From: Verrucomicrobiota bacterium
GTDB lineage: Bacteria > Auribacterota > JABMQX01 > JAFGEW01
DNA length: 64,000 nucleotides
Direction: 5' to 3'
NCBI GenBank assembly: GCA_016931415.1
Contig: JAFGEW010000029.1
Location: 1-64,000 of the forward strand
How positions within the stretch are numbered: position 1 is the first letter of the stretch; each line of letters opens with the position of its first letter. This document shows positions 18,019 to 28,592 of the stretch, in pieces. The translations under genes and the position numbers were made by a program. The notes under the pieces were generated by a model. That model ran no database searches. It worked only from the letters and a program-made list of their open reading frames with translations, and had not been told where the DNA came from.

Positions 18019-18897
18019 TCACGCCAGCTCGAGCTGCGTTCCCACTCGCGTCATCTCGTCGTGCAACTGCACAATGGGCGCGATGTGCGGGTGGACGGCT
18101 TCCGTGCCGAGGGTGCCCACGAACGCGCAGGTGGCGTGCTCGGCGCAGGCGGCATCGTATTCGGCCTCCCACTGGCGGAACGTCGCTTCGGCTTCTTGGG
18201 TCATGTACGGCCATCTGACCGTCGGGCGGTCCAGTTTGCCGTTCAAGCGCCACGGCTTGGGCGTCAGCCGCGCGCGGAAGCACTGCTGCACGTGGCAGAG
18301 CTTGATAAAAAGCGGATCCGCGTTCAGCTCGGTCAGCGCGAAGCGCGACTCGTTGCTGTCGGGTTCCATAGGCGCGTGCGTGACCAGGTAGCGCAATCCG
18401 GCGAAGGTGCGGTAGATGCGCACGCCCCAGTCGCGGTTGCGCATCATCCAGTCGCCGAGGACGGCGAGCTCAGCCTTCTCGTGCTCGTCGCGCCAAGCGG
18501 CGGCTTGCCCTTCGGCCTTGCGCTTGGCGAACAGCACGCCCAAGCACCCGGCCCGCGGCGGCGGCGGCAGATCAACGTCGACGAACATGACCCGCGCCGC
18601 GTTGAGCACGAGCGACCCATACGCGGTGCGCGAGATCACCGCCATCTGCTCGCCCTGCTCGTCCGCGAGCTCCTCCAAGACTTCCTCGCGTAGCGGGCGA
18701 TCGGCGTAGTGGTAGTGCTGCGGCCACGTGCCGTCGCGCACCGCCCGCTCGGCCACGGCCTGCGCCGCCTCGCGTGCGAGCGCGTCCGCCTCGGCTTGGC
18801 TCGTGTCCGACCACCGCCACACCGTGATCGTCACCGTCTCGCCGTCGCGCGCCTTGGCCTCGCCATCCGCCCGCGCCCAGTACTTGGGGAATCTCAT
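18019..18897 (-). CDS. Conserved hypothetical protein
   Basis: 292 residues, soluble, no signal peptide. TTGGAG lies ~9 nt upstream of ATG 18897. Ordered features: an N-terminal strand region (ITVWRWSD), a helical stretch, AARVMFVDVDLPPPP with an Asp-x-Asp pair (~105), a charged central helix, RDWGVRIYRTFAGLRYLVTH (~155-175) and a C-terminal half with CAEHATCAF. The DxD plus Arg/Tyr-rich strand faintly recalls a nucleotidyltransferase or primase-type core, but I cannot support that. Monocistronic. Confidence 0.7.
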   Translation of the reverse strand: MRFPKYWARADGEAKARDGETVTITVWRWSDTSQAEADALAREAAQAVAERAVRDGTWPQHYHYADRPLREEVLEELADEQGEQMAVISRTAYGSLVLNAARVMFVDVDLPPPPRAGCLGVLFAKRKAEGQAAAWRDEHEKAELAVLGDWMMRNRDWGVRIYRTFAGLRYLVTHAPMEPDSNESRFALTELNADPLFIKLCHVQQCFRARLTPKPWRLNGKLDRPTVRWPYMTQEAEATFRQWEAEYDAACAEHATCAFVGTLGTEAVHPHIAPIVQLHDEMTRVGTQLELA

Positions 18898-18979
18898 CCG
18901 CTCGCTCCAACATCCAGCTCACAGCCCGACAAGACGATAGCAGGAACCCGACAGCAACGGAATGGGGCAGTCGCGGCCG

Positions 18980-19022
18980 CTCTGCGCGCTCTGCGCCTCC
19001 GCGAGAGGCACTCCTTTCCCGC
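18980..19022. repeat. CTCTGCG-type repeat, half copy
   Basis: CTCTGCGCGCTCTGCGCCTC followed by CGCGAGAGGCA, one arm of the palindrome seen at 17861 and 21060; the second arm is degraded. Confidence 0.6.
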
Positions 19023-19122
19023 GCAACGTCCCGCGACGCTTGATGGCGCCGGTGAGAACTCACGGCCTCCGGGGATGGGACCTGCCCTGTTCATCCACGA
19101 AGTCGCTGAAGTCCGGTTTCGT

Positions 19123-19431
19123 CTACAGGCTGATCGGGAGCTCGTACTCCACGATCAGCTCCATCACCCGCATTGCCGACTCAGGCGGATTGCCCTCGGC
19201 GCCTTCTCGGTAGTACAACACCATTCCATCGTTCTTCGCCAGCTTCGCCAGTCTTTCTCGTATAGCGCCCAGATCCGTACTCTCCCCGTCAGCCAGCAGG
19301 TCGCCGGAGGCAAGGACGCTGATACGCAGCATCCTTTGTTGCGACGCATCCTGTGTGGCCTTCTCCTTCCCGGACGAACACCCGGCGAGCACAACCATCG
19401 TGCAGACAAACAACAGAGACAGCAGCCTCAT
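19123..19431 (-). CDS. Small lipoprotein
   Basis: 102 residues from ATG 19431 (AAGGAG 8 nt upstream; a GTG three codons earlier is less likely). A type II signal peptide with lipobox LAGC gives an acylated Cys at ~18. The mature ~85 residues (RISVLASGDLLADGESTDLG, LAKNDGMVLYYRE) loosely resemble the periplasmic ExbD/TolR fold. Anchored in the inner or outer membrane. Function unknown. Confidence 0.75.
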   Translation of the reverse strand: MRLLSLLFVCTMVVLAGCSSGKEKATQDASQQRMLRISVLASGDLLADGESTDLGAIRERLAKLAKNDGMVLYYREGAEGNPPESAMRVMELIVEYELPISL

Positions 19432-19553
19432 CGTCCCCACTCCTTGGCGCAGAAGGCAAGCAGCCGGTCAGAACAAGAACGATCCCATGCACGGCAGGAC
19501 TCTAGCACGCGGGAATTGGGGAAGCAAGGCTGTCGCGGCAAGCCGGACGCTGA

Positions 19554-19620
19554 GTCTGCGACCCCGCCCCTCTGCGAGAGACAGGAAGGAGCATCTCGCA
19601 GAGGCACGAAGTGCGCAGAG
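19554..19620. repeat. CTCTGCG-type dispersed palindrome
   Basis: Arms CCCCTCTGCGAGAGA and GCATCTCGCAGAGGCACG with flanking TCTGCG and CGCAGAG half-sites; same family as 17861 and 21060. It lies 15 nt beyond the stop of the SRPBCC gene and upstream of the lipoprotein gene. Confidence 0.7.
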
Positions 19621-19634
19621 TCCGCCTAGGGTAC

Positions 19635-20090
19635 TCAAGACATTGTGTTCTCGAGCGCGGCTTTGAGGGCCTCGCCCTCTTTCCTTATGTGGCACAGCGT
19701 CGATTCGATCCTCCCGCGGCGGAACAGCCAGTGCGGGAGCCGGATGCTGCCGTTCACCGTGTACGTGCAGCGCCCATCGCCCGTCGGTTCGATGAGGAAC
19801 GTGTTGGCCGGCACGATGAGCGATACGGGGAACAAGGGCCGGTAGACGATCTCGTGGTTCGGCACGACCTTGGTGATCCGGAACCTGAGCTTCTGCATCG
19901 CGCCGTGGATGACCTCTTCGGCGTACACGATCGAGCCCTCGCGCCCCGGCTCGCCCTTGATCCAGCGCAGGTCCACGTGGTCCGGGTGCCAGGCGCAATA
20001 CGCCTCCTTGTCCGTCAGGTGCCGGACGAGCCACTCGAACACGCGCTCCGCCGCCGCGTTGACCTCAATCGAGTGCTCGAGTCTGATCAT
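19635..20090 (-). CDS. SRPBCC (polyketide cyclase/START-like) protein
   Basis: 151 residues with the helix-grip plan: N-terminal strand LEHSIEVNAAAERVFEWL, then WHPDHVDLRWIKGE, strands IVYRPLFPVSLIVPANTFLI and a long C-terminal helix (EGEALKAALE). Such proteins bind lipids or other hydrophobic ligands in the cytoplasm. ATG 20090 is preferred over GTG 20096, with AAAGG just upstream. Ligand unknown. Confidence 0.8.
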   Translation of the reverse strand: MIRLEHSIEVNAAAERVFEWLVRHLTDKEAYCAWHPDHVDLRWIKGEPGREGSIVYAEEVIHGAMQKLRFRITKVVPNHEIVYRPLFPVSLIVPANTFLIEPTGDGRCTYTVNGSIRLPHWLFRRGRIESTLCHIRKEGEALKAALENTMS

Positions 20091-20247
20091 TTCCACCTTT
20101 CACAACGACGCATCTGCCCAAGCGCGGGCCGAGATCGTGTCCATCCTTCGCCTCCCAGCGACACCGCGATCGCCTCGGCACGCAGGCAGCACCGGACACG
20201 CCCGGACCAGTGTCCGCGATGCCGTTCCTCACTCGGGAGTTGATCCC

Positions 20248-21054
20248 ATGCTCACAGGCCGACTATACAGCACGCTCGAGAACCTGGGTAGCCGAGCGCT
20301 TCCCGAGCTCCGCAACACACGAGAGACAGACGCCTTGGCGTACTACGACCGCATAGCGAAGCAATGGCACCGCGCGACCGGGCACAGCGGCGGCGCGTTC
20401 AAGCGATACGTCCTGAACAACCAGATCCTCTCGAGAATCGGGTCGGTCGAGGGCCGTGCCATCCTGGAGCTTGGTGCGGGCAATGGGTACTTCGTGCCGC
20501 TCCTGCTTCGCCGGTTCTCGGGCCAAACGCCGAAGCGAATCGTCGTGACAGATGCCTCCGACGCGTTGCTCGACATCGCGCAGCGCGAGTTCCGCGTTGC
20601 CGGGGCCGAGTACTTGCGCCTTGACCTGCGGCAGCCCTTCCCATTTCCGGACGCGTCCTTCGACCTGCTCTTCGCAACGATGGTGTTCAACGAAGTCTCG
20701 ACGCCCATCCTGCGAAGAGCCTTGGCGCAATGCGCACGTGTGATTACCGAAGATGGCTTGCTCGTCGCAACCGTCACTCATCCGGACTTCCTCGGGCGCT
20801 TGTCGAAACAGGGCGCACTTCGCCGGACACCGGGCGGCGGGCTTCTCATGCCCGGCGCGGGCGACATGCGCCTCCCTATCGCACGCCGCTCGAAGGCCCA
20901 ATACGGGAGGGCGCTGTTGGCCGCCGGCTTCACGTTCGTCGCCCACGACATCCATCCAGGTGCCGCGGTTCTGAAAGCCAAGCCCGGGCTCCGGCACAGC
21001 GCGGGCGTGCCGCTCGCGCTCCTGCTCGAGTGCAGGAAGCGCTGCTCCGGCTGA
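20248..21054 (+). CDS. Class I SAM-dependent methyltransferase
   Basis: 268 residues from ATG 20248 (GGGAG ~9 nt upstream). Motif I AILELGAGNGYFVPLLL (~70-86), motif II-like IVVTDASDALLDIA and post-motif FPFPDASFDLLFATMVFNEV identify the Rossmann methyltransferase fold. The first ~60 residues are extra and include DALAYYDRIAKQWHRATG, as in UbiE-like enzymes. Substrate unknown. Convergent with trpB. Confidence 0.85.
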   Translation: MLTGRLYSTLENLGSRALPELRNTRETDALAYYDRIAKQWHRATGHSGGAFKRYVLNNQILSRIGSVEGRAILELGAGNGYFVPLLLRRFSGQTPKRIVVTDASDALLDIAQREFRVAGAEYLRLDLRQPFPFPDASFDLLFATMVFNEVSTPILRRALAQCARVITEDGLLVATVTHPDFLGRLSKQGALRRTPGGGLLMPGAGDMRLPIARRSKAQYGRALLAAGFTFVAHDIHPGAAVLKAKPGLRHSAGVPLALLLECRKRCSG

Positions 21055-21059
21055 CCCTG

Positions 21060-21120
21060 CGAACTCTGCGTCTCTGCGAGAGGCAGAAGTGTTTCTCGCA
21101 GAGACGCAGCGTTCGCAGAG
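21060..21120. repeat. CTCTGCG-type palindrome, best-preserved copy
   Basis: CTCTGCGTCTCTGCGAGA and TCTCGCAGAGACGCAG are arms about 12 nt apart with an outer pair GAACTCTGCG/CGTTCGCAGAG. It follows the methyltransferase stop by a few bases. Confidence 0.8.
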
Positions 21121-21128
21121 AAGGCAAC

Positions 21129-21156
21129 GGGGCCGGCCACGTGTGTGGCCGGCCCC
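21129..21156. terminator. GC-rich hairpin between convergent genes
   Basis: Perfect 12-bp stem GGGGCCGGCCAC / GTGGCCGGCCCC with a 4-nt loop. No T-run follows on either strand, but its position between the convergent methyltransferase and trpB genes suits a bidirectional transcription end. Confidence 0.55.
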
Positions 21157-21187
21157 GCTTGGTTGACTTCGCTTATCGAGCTGTTGC

Positions 21188-22549
21188 TCAGCCCATCTGG
21201 ACGACGGGCAGCTCGGCGAGCGCTTTCTTGATCGCTTCGGCGGGGTACTCGAAGTCCTGGAGTTCGCCCGCGAAGTACTTCTCGTAGGACGACAGGTCGA
21301 AGAAGCCGTGACCGCTGTAGTTGAACGCGATCGTCTTCTCCTCGCCCGTCTCCTTGCACTTCTTGGCTTCGCGGATCGCGACCGCGATGGCATGGTTCGT
21401 CTCGGGCGCGGGCACGTGGCCCTCGGTCCGGGCGAACAGCACGCCGGCCTCGAACGCCTCGATCTGGTGTACGGCTTGGGCTTCGATCAAGCCGAGGTTG
21501 ACCGCATGGCTCAGCATCGGGGCATCGCCGTGATAGCGCAATCCGCCGGCGTGGATGCCGGCCGGCACGAACGAGTGACCGAGCGTGTGCATCGCCAACA
21601 GCGGCGTCATCTTGGCCGTGTCGCCGAAGTCATAGCGGTACTCGCCCTTGGTCAGCGTCGGGCACGCATGCGGCTCGGCGGCCACGATGCGCAGGCCCTT
21701 GCCGTCGATCACGTCCTTGACGAACGGGAAGACGAAGCCTGAGAAATTGCTCCCGCCGCCGACACAGCCGATGAGGATGTCGGGCGTCTCGCCCGCCTTC
21801 TCGAGCTGCTTCTGCGTCTCGAGCCCGATGATCGTCTGGTGCATGCAGACGTGGTTGAGCACGCTGCCGAGCGAGTACTTCGTGTCGTCGTGGGTCGCGG
21901 CGTCCTCGACCGCCTCGCTGATGGCGATGCCGAGGCTGCCGAGGGTGTCCGGATCTTTTTCGAGGATCGCGCGCCCGGCCTGGGTCCGGTTCGTCGGGCT
22001 TGGGAAGCACTCGGCCCCCCAGCACTGCATGAGCATCTTCCGATACGGCTTCTGCTCATAGCTCACGCGCACCATGTAGACGGTGCACTTGAGCCCGAAC
22101 ATGTTCGTGGCAAACGCGAGCGCGCTCCCCCACTGGCCGGCGCCGGTCTCGGTAGAGATCCGTTTGACGCCTTCCCTCTTGTTGTAATAGGCTTGGGCCA
22201 CTGCCGTGTTCGGCTTGTGGCTTCCGGGGGGACTGAAGCTCTCGTTCTTGTAGTAGATCTTGGCCGGCGTCCCGAGCGCCTGCTCGAGCCGGCGCGCCCG
22301 CACCAGCGGCGAGGGCCGCCAGATCGTGAGGATGTTGAGCACCTCGTCGGGGATAGTGATCCACCGCTCCTGGCTCACCTCCTGCTCGATGATCGCCATC
22401 GGGAAGATCGGCGCGAGCGCTTCGGGCCCGATCGGCTCGAGCGTGGCGGGATTGAGCGGCGGCGGCGCCGGCTTGGGCAGGTCGGCGGCGAGGTTGTACC
22501 ACTTGGTCGGCACCTCGGCCGGACTCAGCGTAATCCTGTTATCCTGCAT
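21188..22549 (-). CDS. trpB: Tryptophan synthase beta-like PLP enzyme (TrpB2 type)
   Basis: 453 residues, full length for TrpB2, which is longer at the N-terminus than TrpB1. PLP lysine in [10 protein letters not shown] (~112), phosphate-binding glycine loop [11 protein letters not shown], and the TrpB2-type leader [20 protein letters not shown]. It joins indole and serine to make tryptophan, probably without a classical TrpA partner; some TrpB2 members may instead use phosphoserine or act in indole salvage. No trpA is nearby. It lies 15 nt downstream of an outer-membrane channel gene and is probably co-transcribed with it. Confidence 0.9.
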   Translation of the reverse strand: MQDNRITLSPAEVPTKWYNLAADLPKPAPPPLNPATLEPIGPEALAPIFPMAIIEQEVSQERWITIPDEVLNILTIWRPSPLVRARRLEQALGTPAKIYYKNESFSPPGSHKPNTAVAQAYYNKREGVKRISTETGAGQWGSALAFATNMFGLKCTVYMVRVSYEQKPYRKMLMQCWGAECFPSPTNRTQAGRAILEKDPDTLGSLGIAISEAVEDAATHDDTKYSLGSVLNHVCMHQTIIGLETQKQLEKAGETPDILIGCVGGGSNFSGFVFPFVKDVIDGKGLRIVAAEPHACPTLTKGEYRYDFGDTAKMTPLLAMHTLGHSFVPAGIHAGGLRYHGDAPMLSHAVNLGLIEAQAVHQIEAFEAGVLFARTEGHVPAPETNHAIAVAIREAKKCKETGEEKTIAFNYSGHGFFDLSSYEKYFAGELQDFEYPAEAIKKALAELPVVQMG

Positions 22550-22564
22550 GTTGTACCTCCGAGA

Positions 22565-23485
22565 CTAGAAACCGTAGACAACTTTGAGCCAGAACGCCTC
22601 GCCCTCCGGCCGGTTCTCCGACTGAAGCTCCCACGCATAGCGGGCCTCGACGATGAGCGCCTGGTGCTGGTAGTGGACCGCCGGACCAATGGCGAATGCT
22701 TCGCCCCGGTCGTCCTCGACCTCGACACCGTCGAACTCGTCGTCGGTCACCTGCTTGTAGTAGTAGCCGGCCACACCGACGCGCCAGCCTTGGGCGATCG
22801 GGTAGTCGACCGCGTAGTCAAAGTGGAACTCCTGACCGGGCTCGAGCTCGCCGATCGTGCCCGTGGCGGGATTGAGCCAGTCGTCGTTCTTCAGGTTGAA
22901 GTCGTACATGAGCTTCACGTTCCACGCGATGCCGCTCGGGTAGATGCCCGCGAAGGCCACCACCGGCTCGATGGTCCAGAAGTTCTTGCCGACACTCGCC
23001 GGGTTGCCGCGCTCGTAGTCGCCCGTCGGCACGTAAATGTCGATGCCGGCGACGGCATGGTACGTGCCCCAGTGCCAGGCAACGATGAACGGATCGATGA
23101 TGATGTCGCCCAGTCCGCTGTCATCGAAGCCGAGCGAATCGTAGTCCACGTTGAGATACGGCACGAAGATGTGGGCCATCCAGGTACCGCCGAGGATCTC
23201 ATACTCGGACGAGTAGAGCACGCGGACCACGTCGGCCCACACGGTCGCATCGAAGTCGGCGAATGGCCCGACGGTCACCTCGTCGCCGCCGCCATCCGTG
23301 AATTTGTCGGCCTGGTAGTAGAGGAAGTAGTTCATAACGTACCAGCCGGGGGGCGGCGCCGCGCCGCAGAAACATCCCTCGGCCCCGTTCGGGTAGTGCT
23401 GCCCGCCGCCGGCCATCGCCGCGGACGACACCACGCCCGCCAGCGCGATTGCGCAAAGCACAGCAAGGACTCGCCGACCATTCAT
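22565..23485 (-). CDS. Outer-membrane beta-barrel, MetA-pathway/SphA-type channel
   Basis: 306 residues from ATG 23485, preceded by GAAGGAG. Signal peptide (VLAVLCAIALAGVVSSAAMA), then alternating strands typical of the 'MetA-pathway of phenol degradation' barrel family (WMAHIFVPYLNVDY, AVAGIDIYVPTGDYERGN, GWRVGVAGYYYKQVTDDEFD), ending in aromatic Phe (LKVVYGF) as outer-membrane proteins do. Such channels have been linked to uptake of hydrophobic aromatics. The coupling to trpB suggests an aromatic such as indole, which is inference. Confidence 0.8.
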   Translation of the reverse strand: MNGRRVLAVLCAIALAGVVSSAAMAGGGQHYPNGAEGCFCGAAPPPGWYVMNYFLYYQADKFTDGGGDEVTVGPFADFDATVWADVVRVLYSSEYEILGGTWMAHIFVPYLNVDYDSLGFDDSGLGDIIIDPFIVAWHWGTYHAVAGIDIYVPTGDYERGNPASVGKNFWTIEPVVAFAGIYPSGIAWNVKLMYDFNLKNDDWLNPATGTIGELEPGQEFHFDYAVDYPIAQGWRVGVAGYYYKQVTDDEFDGVEVEDDRGEAFAIGPAVHYQHQALIVEARYAWELQSENRPEGEAFWLKVVYGF

Positions 23486-23641
23486 ACTCTCTCTCCTTCC
23501 CTCGTGGCGTTGAATCCGCACAGATTCTGCACCGCGGACGCGCTGTCCGCGATGAGAGACTCACGTCAATAGCAGTCGGTCCGACTCGGTGCAGATGCTG
23601 CTGCCGCCGAACAGCCCGCGCTGCTTCTCCGCAGCCGCGGC

Positions 23642-25321
23642 CTACTCGTCCCCCGATCTGGACCTATTCCGCTCCTCGCGCTGGCGCTGCCGCTCGCGCT
23701 CCAGACTCCCAGAGTAGCCTTGCTGCGAGATAGCTTCAAGAACGTTTCCGGCCATGCCCCTGACCTCGCTGTCCTTGTCATTGGCCATGGGCGTCAGCGC
23801 TGGCAGGAAAACATCCACATCACAGAAGGACGCCATCTTGCCGAGAAGACCGAGCGCGTTCATCCGGATCCGGCGGTCGGCATGACTCGCAAAACCCAAC
23901 ATCATCCTGGCGATATTGCGGTTCGTCGCGGTCTCGCGCGTGTAGCGCATCCAGAACTCCTGCAGTGACCGCACCAAGGACGCGAACTCCTGGAAGTCCG
24001 TCTCTTTGGCGAACTCCTCGGGGACGATGTCCACCACCAGTTGCAGCCCGCGGCGCTTGTTGGCAAAGTCCCTATCGAGCATGCGAGCCTTGGCAATGCT
24101 GTAGACCGCCTTGCTGAACTCGAGCAGCGCCTCCTCCTGCAGGCGTTTGACTTCGGCCGCATCGCCACCTTCGGAATCGAGCAGCCACGCGTCGAACGCC
24201 AGCATCAGGGCCTTCGTCTCCGGCTCGAGCATCTTGGCGGGGAACGGCTCCTCAAGCGTGCCCAGCTTCACGTTGAGCGAGCCGGAGAGCGTGAGGATCA
24301 CGTACGCGGCCCTGTGCTGGATGTCGGGATCCGGGTCGTTCCTGTAGACCGAGATCAGATCGGGAATTGCGTCTTTCCACTCGAGTGAGGTAGCGAGGTC
24401 AATCATGCTCAGCTTGACCGCGCGGACCCTCGCGCTGTCGTCGTCGGCTCTACGCTTGATGGCGGCGAACACCGCTTCGCGCGCTTGGGTAAGCTTCATC
24501 GCCGAGCAGTAGTCGATCGCACTGCTGAGCTCCTCGATGCTGTCGCTGCCAACGGCCTTGATCGCCATCTCGACTGCGGATGGCGTCTTGACTTTGGTCC
24601 GTTTGTAGTAGCTGATCAGGGCCGCACGCACGCCGGCATCCGGATCCGTTTCGAGGGGCCCAACGCCCACCTCGGTCATCGTCGCGATGCTGGCCGGCAA
24701 GCTCTCGATGACCGCTCTGCGAACCGCCGGACTGGTGTCAGCAAGCATCTTCGAGAACCGCCCGTAGTTCTCTTTGACCTCCTCGGGCTCGAGCCAGCGT
24801 GGCGCCTTGCCATCCGCGTCGTTGGTGCCAACGAGCACAAGCGCCTTGGCAACCCGCGCGCGCAGCGCCTCGTCCTCGGCGCTGGCCTTGTAGAGATCGT
24901 AGAGCGTGTCGCCCACAAACAGCTTGTCGGCGTAGAGGTGCATGCGTGTGATCTGCTCGATCGCCTCGTCGCGGATCGCGGCCCGCTTATCCTTGAGCAG
25001 ATAGGCGCTCAGATCGGCGCGCACCATGCTCTGTTGGACCGACGAGGAGCCGATCTTGAGCAGATCGCTGAAGACCTCCCGCACCTCCTGCTCATCGTCG
25101 ATGAACTTCTCGAAGAACGCCTCCGGCCCAATCTCGCCGATCAGACCGAACAACTCAGACCGCTCGTCCGCCTTCTTCACGCGGCGTAGCTCGTAGGCGC
25201 GGTCCTTCTTCTGCTGGAGTCCAAGCGCATCCCCGTCGCTTGGCTCGGGTTCGCCCGATACCGCCGCGAAGCTGATCAGCGCAAAGACTGAGATGAGAAC
25301 GTAAAGATACCCCTTTCGCAT
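23642..25321 (-). CDS. Secreted HEAT-repeat-like protein
   Basis: 559 residues from ATG 25321 (AAGGAG 9 nt upstream, inside the longer frame). Signal peptide (GYLYVLISVFALISFAAVSG), then alpha-helical repeats with the HEAT rhythm of Asp/Arg-Ala-Val (DTSPAVRRAVIESLPASI, DPDAGVRAALISYY, DSARVRAVKLSMI, DPDIQHRAAYVILTL, DKDSEVRGMAGNVLEAI). The tail is Arg/Glu-rich. Probably a periplasmic or surface scaffold. No catalytic motif seen. Confidence 0.8.
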   Translation of the reverse strand: MRKGYLYVLISVFALISFAAVSGEPEPSDGDALGLQQKKDRAYELRRVKKADERSELFGLIGEIGPEAFFEKFIDDEQEVREVFSDLLKIGSSSVQQSMVRADLSAYLLKDKRAAIRDEAIEQITRMHLYADKLFVGDTLYDLYKASAEDEALRARVAKALVLVGTNDADGKAPRWLEPEEVKENYGRFSKMLADTSPAVRRAVIESLPASIATMTEVGVGPLETDPDAGVRAALISYYKRTKVKTPSAVEMAIKAVGSDSIEELSSAIDYCSAMKLTQAREAVFAAIKRRADDDSARVRAVKLSMIDLATSLEWKDAIPDLISVYRNDPDPDIQHRAAYVILTLSGSLNVKLGTLEEPFPAKMLEPETKALMLAFDAWLLDSEGGDAAEVKRLQEEALLEFSKAVYSIAKARMLDRDFANKRRGLQLVVDIVPEEFAKETDFQEFASLVRSLQEFWMRYTRETATNRNIARMMLGFASHADRRIRMNALGLLGKMASFCDVDVFLPALTPMANDKDSEVRGMAGNVLEAISQQGYSGSLERERQRQREERNRSRSGDE

Positions 25322-25845
25322 GTCCGAACTCTCCTTGTCCATTCCATGAATCGCCTATCGCACAACTCTGGAACGGAAAAAAACTCCGTTGGTTCAACCT
25401 CTCTGCGGCCCACTAGTTCAGTCTAGAGTACCAGATCGCCTGCCTCCACTCAACAGGGTAGTCAGGATTACCGCTCCCGTCGGCCCGGAACACACCCAGA
25501 ACAGGGCAGAACACGGTATCGCCATAGGCCCGAGGCACTTGAGCACGAAGCATGCCACGCACCCTCCGGAGTCGCCGACGCGCACAGCGCACGGCTCACG
25601 GCGCATTGAGGAGACCAGGACCCGTGAGACAGTCTGACCCACCACGCCGCAAGTGAGGCATCCTGTCGCACGCACAGGTTGACCGCCACGTGCCGACTCC
25701 GGTGCCAGTGTGGTGGCAATATGCTTCCACGCAGTGCGTTACGGCATTCGAATCGCAGACCTTGCCTCTCTTGGCCGGGTGGCACCTGTGGCACGCGTTC
25801 TGATGATAGGTGACGGGATAGGGAAATGGAAAGAGGAAGCACGAG
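25322..25845. other. Region upstream of clpB
   Basis: About 520 bases between divergent genes. I looked for a CIRCE element (TTAGCACTC/GAGTGCTAA) and a sigma-32 type promoter before clpB and see neither. A short inverted pair around 25755-25780 (GGTGGCACC ... GGCACG) is weak. No gene-like frame with a ribosome site. Confidence 0.3.
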
Positions 25846-28449
<2,604 letters not shown>

Positions 28450-28531
28450 GGCTTCTCCCCATGTCTCCTGTGCTCACTGTGGCTTGAGAAGAAGAAACCA
28501 CGCAGAGCACTGGGACACGGGGGAAGGATCA

Positions 28532-28569
28532 TGAAGAAACGCGGCGCTCTTCGTCTGAACAGCGCCGCG
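28532..28569 (-). terminator. Intrinsic terminator after the DUF2723-TPR gene
   Basis: Stem CGCGGCGCT/AGCGCCGCG with a 12-nt loop. On the minus strand it is followed by TTTCTTC, and it lies 24 nt past the stop of the minus-strand gene; the convergent clpB may also end here. Confidence 0.5.
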
Positions 28570-28592
28570 CGTGCATCTTCGGTTTCTGATGT

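Noticed and set aside
21839-23572. 577-codon plus-strand frame
   Set aside because: Antisense to trpB and the outer-membrane channel gene; no domain.
25343-25845. Search for a CIRCE or sigma-32 site before clpB
   Set aside because: No TTAGCACTC/GAGTGCTAA pair and no heat-shock promoter consensus found.
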